64,000 nt of DNA, from the NCBI GenBank assembly GCA_021234155.1, contig JAJEKV010000004.1, forward strand, positions 15,867,059-15,931,058. The letters are read 5' to 3'. This DNA comes from Isoetes taiwanensis (taxonomy: Eukaryota; Streptophyta; Lycopodiopsida; Isoetales; Isoetaceae). Shown here one piece after another: positions 24,741 through 35,599 of the stretch (positions are counted from its first letter, which is position 1; the number at the start of each line of letters is the position of its first letter). A model generated the notes under the pieces. That model saw only the letters and a program-made list of their open reading frames with translations, had not been told where the DNA came from and did not search any database. The translations under genes and the position numbers were made by a program.

Positions 24741-24889
24741 AACTACAAAACAACAAAGGGATGTTTTAGTCCATCAAAAAAAACACCATTATCGAACAAA
24801 ACCATACCTCCACAAATCCACATGTAGGATTCTTTGAAAACAGGACATGTAGACCTATCAAAACTGATGTTTTCAACAGTGGACCAAAA

Positions 24890-25153
24890 ACCGAGGTGAG
24901 TGTGGATATGTGGATGAGCTGCCTTTCGAGATAGCATGAGGTATTATTGTTGCTAGTACTGGCATTGTTATGCTTCCCCTGATATAGAAGCCCATTGGGG
25001 AAGGGCGCGCAAGACACCTTCATGTCCCCTTCCCGCACTAGGGGTACCCTGGGGTGCGGGATAGACAGAGGGCCCGTGCGGTCGAAGGACCAGATGGGGG
25101 ATTTCCTGCGAAGTGTACGGCCGGGCGCTGTATATTTTGTAGGGAGCGTCACA
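24890..25153 (+). mobile_element. Truncated 5' LTR end (Ty3/gypsy type)
   Basis: This stretch ends GTAGGGAGCGTCACA immediately before a primer-binding site. It can be aligned, weakly, with the last ~270 bp of the 3' LTR (37000-37272): GATATGTGGA, TACTG-CAT-TATG-TTCC, GAGGGCCC, GATGGGGGAT, and the terminal GTAGGGGACGCCACA. The upstream 1.4 kb of an LTR of that size is missing, replaced by the tandem repeat. Divergence from the 3' LTR is high, so the two may come from different members of one lineage. Confidence 0.5.
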
Positions 25154-25154
25154 A

Positions 25155-25166
25155 TGGTATTAGAGC
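25155..25166 (+). promoter_or_regulatory. Retrotransposon primer-binding site
   Basis: TGGTATTAGAGC differs by one base from the 12-nt complement of the 3' end of plant initiator tRNA-Met (TGGTATCAGAGC), the usual minus-strand primer of plant LTR retrotransposons. One base separates it from the LTR end. Confidence 0.75.
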
Positions 25167-25702
25167 CGTGTTCTTGGTTGATCAAGAACTAGCACTGACC
25201 ATATCCCTAACTAAGTAGTCTAACAAGCCTAATAGGGTGTGGGATGAAAATTCCCACCATTGAACCTCGAAAATAGGGGAAAAATTTTTCTCCTAGGTAG
25301 TGGGTTCGTAAAAATAGGCTAAGTTGTTAGATGGGGAAGAATGAGCAAATTAATATTCTAGTAAAATTGGAATGAAAATTATGCATCAGCATTAGATTTC
25401 ACCCAAAATGGGTCGAAGAATCATCCCAATCCGACACCCGAGTGAAAAATGGCGCAAATTCATAATTGGCACTTCAAACCATTAGGAAATTCGAATTTTA
25501 GAGTATAATACAGCATCAGCCATACATTAATAAGTATGTATAGTGGGGTAATTAATAAGGGGGGCTAATTAATAGGGATATTAATAATAGGAGAATATTC
25601 CCTAGAGCACCTTTCCCTTTGAAATATCTTCTCCCTATCTTTCCCTAAACCTCTCTCCTTTGATCCTCAGCTTAACCTAATCAGTTTTCCTGACCGTAAG
25701 AT

Positions 25703-27545
25703 ATGGCGCGCACCAAATGCATAGCTAGGAAGTTTAGCCCTAGACGCCGCGCCCATGGCAAAGAGCAAGCAGGCCCCCACAAAAAGATCCGAGTTAATAT
25801 TAAGCCCGGGAGGGAGGAGGAGTCGTCGAGTTCGACCGACGACACCTACCACGCCTCCCAGGAGGAGAACCAGAGCAGCTCCTTGGTGGAGACACAGTAG
25901 ACGGACGAGACCGTCACCTTCGGCCACCCATCCGACCAGGAGGAGCAGGAGCACCAGGAGGAGCAGGGGTAGCACGAGGAGCAGCAGCAGCAGGAGGAGC
26001 AACAGCAGTAGCAGGAGGAGCAGTAGCGGCAAGAGGACAAGCAGGAGGAATAGCGCCAGCAGCAGCAGCAATAACAGCAGCAAGAGGAGGTTGGCCCTTC
26101 CAAGAAGAGGAAGGGCAAGGAGAAGGTAGCAGAATGGCTGGAGGAGAGGGCCCAGAGGAAGAAGAGGGAGAGGGAGAAGGAAGCGCGAAGAAGGGAGAAG
26201 CGGTCCAAGAGGGACGGTCCACATTGAAGAACCTCGTCGGGAACACGCCGACAAGGAGGAGGACGAGGACTGAGGAAGACGAGAGTGAGGGAGCCGGGCA
26301 GACGGAGGATGAGCCCGAGGAAGACGCCGGGGAACCCTCGAACCCCGACACCCGCCCACCATACCCGAAGTGGCCTAAACCACTTAAGGTCATAAAGAAG
26401 CAGAAGGTGGGCGAGCGGGAGTTCACGTTGAAGCAAGACTGTGAATTCCAGCGTCGGAAGAAAGTATACCAGGAGTACCTCCGCATGAGAAGAGGTACAA
26501 TCACCGGGCATTAAAGCAAAACATACGTATATCGCGAAAGGCAAAGCGGTCAAGAAACCAGCCCAAGCCACCGCCACCAATAACGAGCCGGGCAAGGCCA
26601 CCACCACGCCCAATTCAAGACATGCCGCATATCTTCGTGGGAGATTAGGCACTTTCAACAAGGCACTAATCTCCTCATCGAAGGCGCCTTCAACGGCTCC
26701 TCCGAGATAATGCGTGACTTCGACCAATTATATGGTGACACCCTTTGACGGTCCGGAGCCGGGTTAAAGAGCGCCGCCGAGCCGAGAACAAAGAGTCGGA
26801 AAGACGACCGACTACAGCCGGGTCCAAGAAGAGAAAGGCCAAGGCCATCAAGGCAAACCGCGCGAAAGTTGTGAAGGTCGGGAAGCTGGCGGTGAACTCA
26901 TATCAACGAGCCAGCGAAGAGACCCCGCCCAATCGACGACTTACCAAGACTACGTGTCGGGCGCCAGACGGCAAGCTCTTCAAAGCCCCCGTCAGAGGAA
27001 GAGGTCCCGAGCGCGCATACAGCAAGAAGGGGAGGAGACCGACAGCTAGCTAAGCCCCCACCTTTCCGGACGCGGATAGAGTCAAAGCCCCGCTGCCGCC
27101 TTGAGGAAGTATATGTGATAGACCCCTAAAGGTCTACCGAGAAGAGGATCAAGGAGCACAACGCTTATATGGCAAAGTGGGAGGCGACAACGATATTACC
27201 GTGAGCACCGGTGAGAACGATTGAAGGCGACAATCTGACGGGTTGCCGCACACCGGGCCCTCCACCAAAGCCCAAGCCTCCCCGGAGCACCGTGGAAGAA
27301 GCGAGCAAGAAGAAGAAGCCGGAAGACGGGGAGACTTCAAGGAGATCCGCCACACTTCCAGAGTTACTGACTCCCCGATTCCCCGCGCCGCTCCCGTTTG
27401 GTCCAAGGTCATGCAAGAAGAATACAACACGCATACGCGCTGGGACCGACGATGTCGCTGTGTTTACAAGAGGCGCCAAGCCATAGTAAAGCATTTTGAA
27501 GATTCAACGGCCCGCACGGTGCACGCCAAGAGGGTTACCTCATGA
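25703..27545 (+). pseudogene. Charged low-complexity leader ORF remnant, Glu/Gln-rich
   Basis: Starting with an ATG at 25703 the frame reads a basic N-terminus, then GREEESSSSTDD and a long Glu/Gln-rich stretch interrupted by several TAG codons that replace CAG, then Lys/Arg/Glu-rich sequence (GPSKKRKGKEK near 26091). In other frames long charged segments continue to 27540, with AEWLEERAQRKK-like coding near 26130. No catalytic or zinc motif is seen. It lies between the primer site and gag of the Ty3/gypsy region, the place where some large plant elements (Tat/Ogre type) carry an extra ORF. It could also be an unrelated inserted gene fragment. No function is assigned. Confidence 0.35.
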
Positions 27546-27733
27546 GGCGTGATATGTATCTTGCCGTGCACATCAAGGAGAACGCCCTTGAATTTTGTAA
27601 ATAACCGAAAAACTCGCGTTAATATAAAGAAATTTTTGTGTAAATAAAGCGCCAAACCCTGTTTAAATAGGTTAAGATATCGATCCCTAGCCTTTGTTTT
27701 AATTAAATTGGAGCTTTGAGCAAAATTGAGATG

Positions 27734-28003
27734 ATGTCTCACACGCCGCTACCGACAGATTTCTAGATTTTAGAAATCGGGCTGGGCGCAACGTGTGAGA
27801 CCATGCCCAAAAATGCCCAAAACAGCTCCAAATCGACCAAGTAAGGGGTCAATTCTGCCTAACTCGATGAGTTTAGTGGAATTACAGCCTTAGATCACTT
27901 AAATTGAGTAAGCCTAGCCCAATTAGGACCCATGTCTCACACGTCGCGCCAGGACAGATTTCGACATTCTCAAAATCGGTCTGGGCGCAACGTGTGAGAC
28001 CCC
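27734..28003. repeat. Duplicated ~70-bp hairpin, copies 198 bp apart
   Basis: At 27734-27803 and 27932-28002 the sequence starts GTCTCACACG and ends CGTGTGAGAC, with an inner pair GACAGATTT / AAATCGG-CTG. The outer 10-bp arms are perfect in both copies and the loop side GGGCGCAACGTGTGAGAC is identical. Flanking sequence is also partly similar (CTCCAAAT), so a ~198-bp unit was duplicated in tandem. Confidence 0.88.
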
Positions 28004-28177
28004 GTACCATTTCTTCACCAAATGATCTCCAAATTGTACGATAGGTTCAGTAGTTGTTCTTAGCATGCTCAAACCCTAGAAATAGTCTTTAAACTTGCAA
28101 TTGTATCCCTTAATAGATCAGAATTACCTAATCTCAGAAAAATCTAGGTCATCCAAAAATTAGGGTTTTCCCCTTTC

Positions 28178-28186
28178 TATAAATAA
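28178..28186 (+). promoter_or_regulatory. TATA-box candidate
   Basis: CTATAAATA lies about 125 bp before an ATG at 28301 in AT-rich sequence and resembles a plant or LTR promoter. No start-site evidence; the stretch 27.6-28.3 could be an internal promoter or part of another decayed LTR. Confidence 0.35.
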
Positions 28187-28300
28187 GTCCCCCATTTCTT
28201 ATTTGGCACCCTGCAAATTTGCTCCCCACTGCTTAGGCGATCTTTCAGCTCCCTGAGGCGCTTCTGCATCCGTTTGATACTCCCTTCCTTGCTAGATCAA

Positions 28301-29705
28301 TGGCCACTTTGCTGATTTGAGGGCGATGGTGGTACGCCAGTGCCCATACGGGGGCGGATGTCAACGACATCTTCCAAGTCTTTGTGAAAGAAATCGACAT
28401 CCAAGCTACGCTAAATGCAACCCCAGCTTATAGGCAGGTGCTAGCAGAATTTCAAGCTAGGGTAGGACCCTCCCTTGTTCAAGTCCCCCCTTGCATAGGA
28501 TACTTCGTTCCCCGCCCGTCCCTTCAAGCGTACCTTGGGCGTGTCCCCAACATCGCCAAGTACTTTGACTAACAAGGCAAGCAGAGGTTGCCCACTACAT
28601 GGTCCCGGCGATAGCCAATAGGGACCAAGTACTTTCTTACAATCGCAGCCCTAGCCATCTTCTTATCCCACCGCTGCAACCCGATGGGGTAACCTCTATC
28701 CCTCCATGGAGGTAGACCCCATAGCAAAGGCAAAGAGGAAGAGCAGTATGCCGCTTGCAAAAGATCAACAGAAACGTAGCAACAGAGGGATGAAGAGGAG
28801 TCGGACAAATTAAGGATACACAGAGCTCGACTCGCATCGAAGAACGCGCCGGCATAGAGCTGATCAACTTCGAAAGCAGAAATAGGCATCGAAGTTGCTC
28901 CCCCAATTCGGGCCTAGGCATCACAAGCCTAGCCCCTATCATCATCAACGGAGAGGAGTATCTACTCCTACCGACATCCGCAACCTTCCGAATGCGGGGG
29001 AGAGGGAGCTCGTTGGGCGGCTGCTCCACCAACGTGGCCGACCGACATGGACGACTTCATCGTCGGGGAGCCTCGAGACTTCCCGCTTCAAGTGAGGGAG
29101 GCCGACACCTACGAGGGAGGCGACCTCCGATATCCGTGGCCTACAAAGAAAGATCGTGCAATTGATGGACGAAGGGGAGCTGCCAAGGAGAGGAGGAGTT
29201 CGCCTCCAAGAACAGATGGGGATCCGTGGGAAGACCACGAGCATCCTAATGCCGAGAATCCTTCCGACATCACCCCGCCAAAAAGAGAAGGAATCGACCT
29301 CGGGAGGCTCGACCGCGACGATTGAAGACTACTGTGGAGCTGACTGAAATTGAGGTCGACGAGTACGCTGGGCGCAAGACAGAGCTGAGGCCAAACAAGC
29401 GGAGAAGCTTCTGGCGACACACAACGCAAATCCACGTCGCCAGTACTACTTGCCGCCGGGCCGATGGATGGGAGAATAGCGGTAATACACCGCAAGTTCA
29501 GTCCCGGGAGGTGAAGAAGGAGTGTTCATGTCGATTGCACTCTCAGGCTTGGCATGCTCGAATAGCAACAAACGCCGACTATGCCGCCTTAGTCAAGAGG
29601 GCAATGGCACTTGACCTCTTCGACTTCGCCATACCCCACCGACGGCAAAGCAGATTAGCGTGGATCGCGGCCCTTACATCCGACCGCGGGGTAGAAGACC
29701 CGTGA
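28301..29705 (+). pseudogene. Unrecognised leader ORFs
   Basis: An ATG-led frame near 28301 is broken by a stop after six codons; reading continues as a plausible protein to 28572 (VFVKEIDIQATLNATPAYRQ region, ending in IAKYFD). After a gap of stops a second block (29047-29325) is acidic (DDFIVGEPRDFPLQVREA), followed by 29322-29705. Codon composition is GC-rich and protein-like compared with the AT-rich surroundings, but I recognise no family. It could be an extra retrotransposon ORF or a captured gene fragment. The stretch from 29706 to 29965 is AT-rich with no coding signal. Confidence 0.3.
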
Positions 29706-29969
29706 GGGCCATACAGGGAGGCTCGTCGGCAAGCATCATCGAACTTGGGTCACTTTCGTAGGGACGGCCCAAGTTAAGAAGTTTCTTGAAGACAACCCGC
29801 CTTACCTGGCGATTTCAAGACTAGTTAGACTCTTGATCCCCGAGACTTTTTGTATCCAAATATTATATGATATATGAATATAAATCCTATTGCACTTTAA
29901 ATGTTTTGTTGATGTATTTTGCCCCACAATTATACCAACAAGCATAATCAATGCAAGAGAACAAAGGAA

Positions 29970-31110
29970 CTAACCATATAGCCATGAATCACTTGTGGAT
30001 GCAAATAGAGGACTAAGCGAAACGACAACCGCGAGACCTTATAGAAGAGCAGACCCCGCCCCTACCACCCGGCAAGGAACCTATTGGCGATATGGAACCC
30101 ATGACCCCAGAGGAGGAGATATCCTGATGAGGACGGACTGGAGCAGATAAAGGCCTTGGCTTTCCGCTCAAAGGTGAGTGGGTTCGGTGGGCACACGCCA
30201 CCGCCGCAAGCATCAGCTGAGGGCAGTGAAGGGACAAGAAGAGGAGCAAGAGAAGGAGATCCTCCAGTCCGAATCTTCCGACTAAGTTCGACTCGCATCT
30301 CACTCGAGGAAGAGGAAGAACAGCTCGAAAACCAACGGATGGAAGGCAGAGGAACATCCCGGATGGACGACAAAGAGACACCAGGCCTCGACTACCGTAA
30401 GAAGGTAGATTCCGTGACCGGCAATGTATGGAAGGCCCGGAATCGAACAGATTCTCGTGGGAGAACAGGTCGATTGGAAGCAGAGGCATGGCCGGATCTA
30501 AATGAGTGAGTACGGCAACGCTTATGGCATGAAAGATAAAGACAAAGGCAGAGTTGCAACAGCCAACTTGAAAGGAACCGCACGGATTTGGTGGAAGGGT
30601 TATGCAAAGGCACACGGCTTGAGCAGGATGCTTGTAAGTTCAAGAAGTTTGCAAAGCCTTCAAGCGCCATTACGCCCCAAGGGAACATAAGTCCAAAGAT
30701 GATGCAAAGAGCTTCTATAGGCTCCAACAGTGGAAACAAATCAGTCCGTAAATATACAGAGGAATTCATGAGGCTAAGGTCAGATGTGCCGGGTTGGGAG
30801 AGAAGCATGCAAAGGAAAGCTATATCGAGGGGTGAATGAGGAGATCCGCAGCTTGTGAGAGCAATAAACCCCAGGACAAGATCGGGCAGAGTCCAAGGCT
30901 ATAAGTTTGCAGGGGTCGGGACCTCGTAATAGCGGCGTAAGCTTTTTACAGTATTTCCAGGATAAAGGCAAGGCGACAGAAGCTATAGCCCCCGTGGCAG
31001 CCACCTGTGCCCGCTTAGAGCCCCACATGGGGAAACCAGGGAAGCAAAGGAGAAGAAGCAGGTGTCCTTCAAGGACAAGCGGGGGGGTCAAACTACTCCA
31101 AAGCAAAGTC
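29970..31110 (+). pseudogene. Ty3/gypsy gag remnant
   Basis: The capsid-like core is at 30500-30840: KGTARIWWKGYAKAHGL (30566-30622 region), FKKFAK, HYAP-RE, KSVRKYTEEFMRLRSDV (30741-30790), the conserved pattern of the retrotransposon gag domain (WW, F...F, Y...F..L). The upstream part (30140-30470) is charged and Arg/Glu-rich. At least five frame changes interrupt it. A CCHC zinc knuckle expected near 31.1 kb is not clearly preserved. Confidence 0.8.
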
Positions 31111-31259
31111 GCGATCCTTTTTGGTGCGATGCCCGTGCATAGAAAAGCAAAGTTGTGCCGTGTGCTTCCACCAAAGCATAGGACAAAGAAACGCCCCTAC
31201 GCCATGATTGCAAAATCTCTAGCCGAGTTGGGAGATTGGGACGCTTTGTCCCCGGACGG

Positions 31260-31640
31260 CGGCGGCGAAGAGGCCCGCAACTACATTGAGGGTGAGTGTC
31301 ATATCTTTGCAATAGATACGAGCAAGCAGAGCCAAGATAAGGTAATTTCCACAAGAGGGAAGGCCAAGGCTAAGTCCTTCATAGTCTTGATAGACTCGGA
31401 AGTAGCCATAACTTTGCATCCCCCTGCATGGTTCAGGATGTTGAAGTTGAAGCCGCTAAAGTCAAAGCCAAGACCCGTTGTTTTAGCAAGTGGTGCGGTA
31501 AAATGCGCACGGGGCAAGAGAATTAACTTCGACATCGACTTGCGTGGATTAATATCGAGATAGGGGCAGAAGTAATGGGCATTGGCAAGTATGACTTGAT
31601 CATAGGAATGGAGTACCTTGGGCCGCGGGGGCCATTATCG
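31260..31640 (+). pseudogene. Ty3/gypsy aspartic protease remnant
   Basis: KSFIVLIDSEVAITL (31375-31415) corresponds to the protease active site, normally D-S/T-G; here Gly is replaced by Glu, which would abolish activity unless it is a sequence error. The flap-proximal part continues to DLRG (31545) and, after a stop, KYDLIIGMEYLGPRG (31587-31630), the usual DLILGMDWL block that ends the domain. Confidence 0.8.
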
Positions 31641-31849
31641 ACCGCGGAGGCGGAAGGTGACCTTCCCAACGCCCGGCGGCAAGATCATCGAGATAACAGT
31701 AAGGAAGTTGTTCCCATCATGCAGTGTATGTCTTCTAAACGGCTGTTCAAGTGCATCAAGAGCGAGCAGGTGGCATACATCTTCAAGCTTGAGATTAGTG
31801 AGCCAGAATCGGAAGGAAGCAAAGAAGACAAGGTGCTCAGCAAGTTGCC

Positions 31850-32480
31850 GAGGCAAGTAGCTAAGCTGATCACGGAGTTCCATGATCTCTTTCCAGATGA
31901 GATCAAGCAGCTCCCTCCTTATAGGGGAGTTGAGTGCGAGATTGCACTCGAACCAGGAACAAAGCCAACGAGCAAGGCTCCATATAGAATGACAACGCAG
32001 GAATTGTCGGAGCTAAAGAAGCGCTTTGGTGAGCCGCTTGACCTAGGTTTTATTAGACCTAGTGTTTTCGCCATTTTGAGCCCATTCTCTTCGTTAAGAA
32101 GAAGGATGGCGCTTTAAGGATGTGCATAGACTATAGGCGCTTGAACAAGCACACCATTAAGAACAAGTATGCGCCCCAAGATCGACGACTTGATGGATCA
32201 GCTTCAAGGAGCAAAGATCTTCTCCAAAATCGACTTAAGGTCGGGTTATCATCGATACGGATAAAGGAGGAAGATATCCATAAGACCGCCTTCAACGCCG
32301 GTATGGGCATTATGAGTTCACGGTAATGCCTTTCGCTTATCAAATGCCCCGCAACGCTCATGAGGCTCATGAACGATATCTTCGTGAGTTCCCGACACCT
32401 TTGTGATTGTTTCTTTGATGACATTTTGGTGTATAGCGTATCCCTTGAAGAGCACGCATAACACTTGAGAAAGAGTGCTA
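31850..32480 (+). pseudogene. Ty3/gypsy reverse transcriptase remnant
   Basis: Starts with LITEFHDLFPDEIKQLPP (31867-31920) and CEIALEPGTKPTSKAPYRM, then in other frames [17 protein letters not shown] (32120-32170), [10 protein letters not shown]-like (32220-32250), HKTAFNA, and the catalytic FFDDILVY at 32411-32434 with the two Asp codons at 32417-32422. Single-base losses near 32040-32105, 32170, 32245, 32305 and 32330-32350 shift the frame. The catalytic pair is kept but the reading frame is not. Confidence 0.9.
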
Positions 32481-32769
32481 GAGAAGTTGAAGAGGCACCC
32501 GGTTGTCGCCAAGTTGTCGGTGCCACTTCGCAAACAGAAGGTGGAATACCTTGGTCATGTGATCTCGCAGTAAGGCATCCTCAACGGACCCCGCCAAGAT
32601 TGAAGCAGCTATCCGCTGGCCGGCGCAAGAATGCGTGCACGAAGTCGGTTTTTTCGGCCTAGCAGGGTACTGCAGAAGTTCAGAAGAACTTTGCTAAGAT
32701 AGCGTTCCCGCTAACGTAATTTGACGCGGAGAAAGTGAAAGATTGCAGAGCATTGGCACAAGAAAGCCC

Positions 32770-33215
32770 AAAAGGGGTTTGAATTGTTGAAAGAAGCCCC
32801 TAACGACAGCCCCTCGCCTCTTGACCTTGCCGACCCAGAAAAGATAAGCTTGTAGCAACAGATGCGAGTAAGATAGCTACAAAAAAGCGCTTATGCAAGA
32901 AGAGCGGTGGTAGCCGATGATTCCGTGAAGATGAACGACGCCGAGACGCTACCCAACGCGACGATCGTGAATTGCTTTTTGCGTTGTCGCGTGCATTAAG
33001 AATATGGAGGCACTACCTTTGGGAAGGAAGTTCCAGCTTGGATACGCACTCACCGTGAGCCTCCAATATGTATTCACGCAACCACACCTCAACCTCGAGG
33101 CGTAGAAGGTGGATGGAGTTCCTTGAAGAGTACGACTTTGATATAGTCTACAAGCCGTGGAAGTTTAATGTGGTAGCGGATGCGCTTTCAAGGCATCCCC
33201 GACAACTAGAGTGCA
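32770..33215 (+). pseudogene. Ty3/gypsy RNase H remnant
   Basis: Begins with a FELLKEA / TAP-LLTLP-like stretch (32775-32830) and an ATDASK-like segment (32855-32875) and ends with RRWMEFLEEYDFDIVYKP and FNVVADALSRHP (33100-33205), the usual end of the domain before integrase. The frame is broken in the middle third. Confidence 0.82.
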
Positions 33216-33389
33216 TTGCAACGCACTTCGACGATATCCCAATGACTTTGGTAAGAGGATTGAAGAGTCCTTGCCAACGGACGGGATTTCAAGGAAGTAT
33301 GGGCAAGTCTCTAGGGAGGCTAGAACAGATAAGGAGCGGAGGCCTTTAAGCATTTTAAGAAGGAAGGCAACCTGTTATACCATAAGAAC

Positions 33390-34110
33390 AAGTTGTGCGT
33401 ATCTCAATCATCGTGTAAGGAAATTGATCCTCCACGACACGCCTAAAGAGCCCAATAGCCGCCATGCGGGATTCATGAAAACATATTTCAAAGTACGCAG
33501 CAGCCTATTATTGGCCAGAATGAAGAAGCGGTGGCTCAAGCTACATCAAGGAATGCCAGCTATGTCGTCAGACAAAGGCGGAGCAGCTTCAATTCCAGGA
33601 GCTTTAGAGCCATTAGCGGTAAACGCTAAGTGGGAGGTGATTAGCATGGATTTCATCACGGGGCTCCCAAGAACAGCAAGAGGGAAGGATGCCTTGATGG
33701 TAGTGGTCGACAAGTTGTCTAACATGGCACATTTTGTGCCTTGCAGGACCACAGATACAGCTATGGATACAAAGAAAGCTCTTCACCAAAGAGATCTTCG
33801 TGCTTCATGGCATGCCAAGGGAGATCATCTCCCGATGTGGATCCGGTTCATGAGCCTTTTGGCAAGACCTCTTTGGCGACGATCCGCACGGTTATCCATG
33901 AGCACGCATACCATCCTCGACGGGATGGCCGACGGAGCGACCAATAGGATTTTAGAGGACATGCTACTTAAACTATGTCCGAAATAAGCAAAGTATGTGG
34001 AAGAATTTATTCACTTGGTGGAGTTTGCATACAATAGCACCAAGCGTGAATCATCCCAAATGTCGCCGCTATGATCAATTACGGCTATCGCTTACTAACT
34101 CCGGATACTT
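33390..34110 (+). pseudogene. Ty3/gypsy integrase remnant
   Basis: The zinc-binding part shows HAGFMKTYFKV (33460-33495) and, with a frame change, YIKECQLC (33539-33562). The catalytic core has EVISMDFITGLP (33635-33672, first Asp at 33649), KLSNMAHFVP (33712-33740), an II-SD-DPVH block near 33820-33850 where a one-base insertion falls right before the second Asp, and LVEFAYNST with the Glu at 34021. The D, D, E triad can be placed, but not in one frame. Confidence 0.85.
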
Positions 34111-34229
34111 GGCACAACCCCGTGTCAAAGTGGAAGTTTCGCAGCCAGATGTTGGCCGATATGCACGGCGGCTTGTGGAAGAAGTTCGAGGTTACCCGCT
34201 AGCAAAGAAGAAGTCGTCCGAAGAGCATC

Positions 34230-34680
34230 ATCGCCGACAAGCATCGAAACGAAGAAGAGAGTTCAAAGTTGGAGATGATGTTTGGCTCAAGATCAAGGTG
34301 AAGCAGGCTTAAGCTCAGATCGGCAATTGCAAGAAGCTTGCTCCAAGGTGGGGCTGGACCTTCGTAATAGTCAAGAGAGTAGGTAATCAATCCTACAAGC
34401 TTTTCGATTTGCAAAGACACCTAAAGATTCATAAGGTCTTCCACGGAGTTTGTTGAAGAAGCATACCCAAATCCGCACGAAGTCTTGATTCGCCAACGCT
34501 TGTTGGAAATGATGGGAGGAGCAAATGAAATAGTTCCGTGATTCTTGATAAAGCTTTCAAGAAAACGAGGAGATCGGAATTCCTCCAGTATTTGGTCAAG
34601 TGGAAACACTTACCGCTGAAGACGCGACGCGGTACTTAAGAAAGATTTAGTAAAGCAAAGATCCACGCTTATGGAGCAAT
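34230..34680 (+). pseudogene. Integrase C-terminus with chromodomain-like tail
   Basis: FKVGDDVWLKIK (34263-34297) is the GPY/F-region motif, followed by a KLAP-RW, VGNQSYKL and IHKVFH series (34335-34445). A last block around 34535-34650 (EFLQYLVKWKHLP) resembles the YLVKWKG-LP core of a chromodomain, which in chromoviruses targets integration to heterochromatin. Frame changes separate the blocks. Confidence 0.65.
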
Positions 34681-34759
34681 GGGACGGCAAGGTCATCTCC
34701 TCCGGAAAATCGCCTCGTGCATGTCGATTTGTGTAGGTTAATTCTGGTGTAGTTAAGAT

Positions 34760-35585
34760 TAATCTACGCATGCAACCTATGCTTAGTATGGGTCGCATGC
34801 GCTTGTTACCGGCGATGGGACCACTACGGTGATCTCTAGGGCGTGGTGTAATGTCAATGTAGGCATGACCGCTTTCCGCTTTGGGCGAAAGTGGAAGGTA
34901 GATTAGAAAGTCTACTGGCCCCACTAAGTAGACGACCTCGAGAAAGGAGGTCATGAAGGAATGCATTGATAGGGAAAGCACCTTTAGCCCCATATATGCT
35001 TTGATAGGAGGAATCTATCCTTCGCCCCACGCCGAAGGATATCCTCCACGCCGGGCAACTAGAGGTGTAGGCATGAGCGGCATATAGGCATATAGGCACT
35101 CGCCTCTCGCTGCCATAATGGAAGATTCACCCTCTTCCTAACGCCGGAGATTAGCCATGCATCCATGTAGATAGGTGGGGTGGTCACCATATAACCAAAA
35201 TTTTATTAATAATTAAATGGTACTAACGTAGTGTCGACCACAGCAGCCAAGAGCCCCCGGAGGGCAAGGAGGTCGAAGAGAAGACTTGCAACACAAAATT
35301 TTGTTGGAATGTGTTGCAAGGAATGAAGAGTACCTTGGACGTTAATTTTAAATTTTGATAAACTTAATTGTAATGTTAAGTGAATTTTGGAGTAATCATT
35401 TAGTAATGTTGTGAATTGATAAGTTATTTCATAATATAATGATGTGATAATGTCATAAAAATATTACCTTAAGGTAATTTTAATAAATGTGTAGGAATTA
35501 TAGTAGTGATCGTATGTATCGGTTGATTGCAAGTTTACGATGATCCCAAGGTGGGGAGACCCACGATGCTGCGAAAGATCATTTC
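34760..35585. other. Non-coding stretch between pol and polypurine tract
   Basis: No coding motif. This is the 3' untranslated part of the Ty3/gypsy element, GC-rich up to about 35300 and AT-rich afterwards. Confidence 0.5.
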
Positions 35586-35599
35586 AAAGGTGGGGAGAA
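35586..35599 (+). promoter_or_regulatory. Polypurine tract
   Basis: AAAGGTGGGGAGAA directly precedes the LTR start TGTGACG. This is the plus-strand priming site of reverse transcription and fixes the LTR boundary. Confidence 0.85.

Noticed and set aside
25667-26727. Leu-rich minus-strand frames of 200-290 codons opposite the Glu/Gln-rich leader
   Set aside because: They are the complement of GAG/CAG-rich coding sequence and read poly-Leu/Cys/Ser; no start context, splice sites or motif.
28569-30615. Several 100-200 codon minus-strand frames opposite the leader and gag
   Set aside because: Mirror frames of GC-rich plus-strand coding remnants; the plus strand carries the recognisable gag core at 30.5-30.8 kb.
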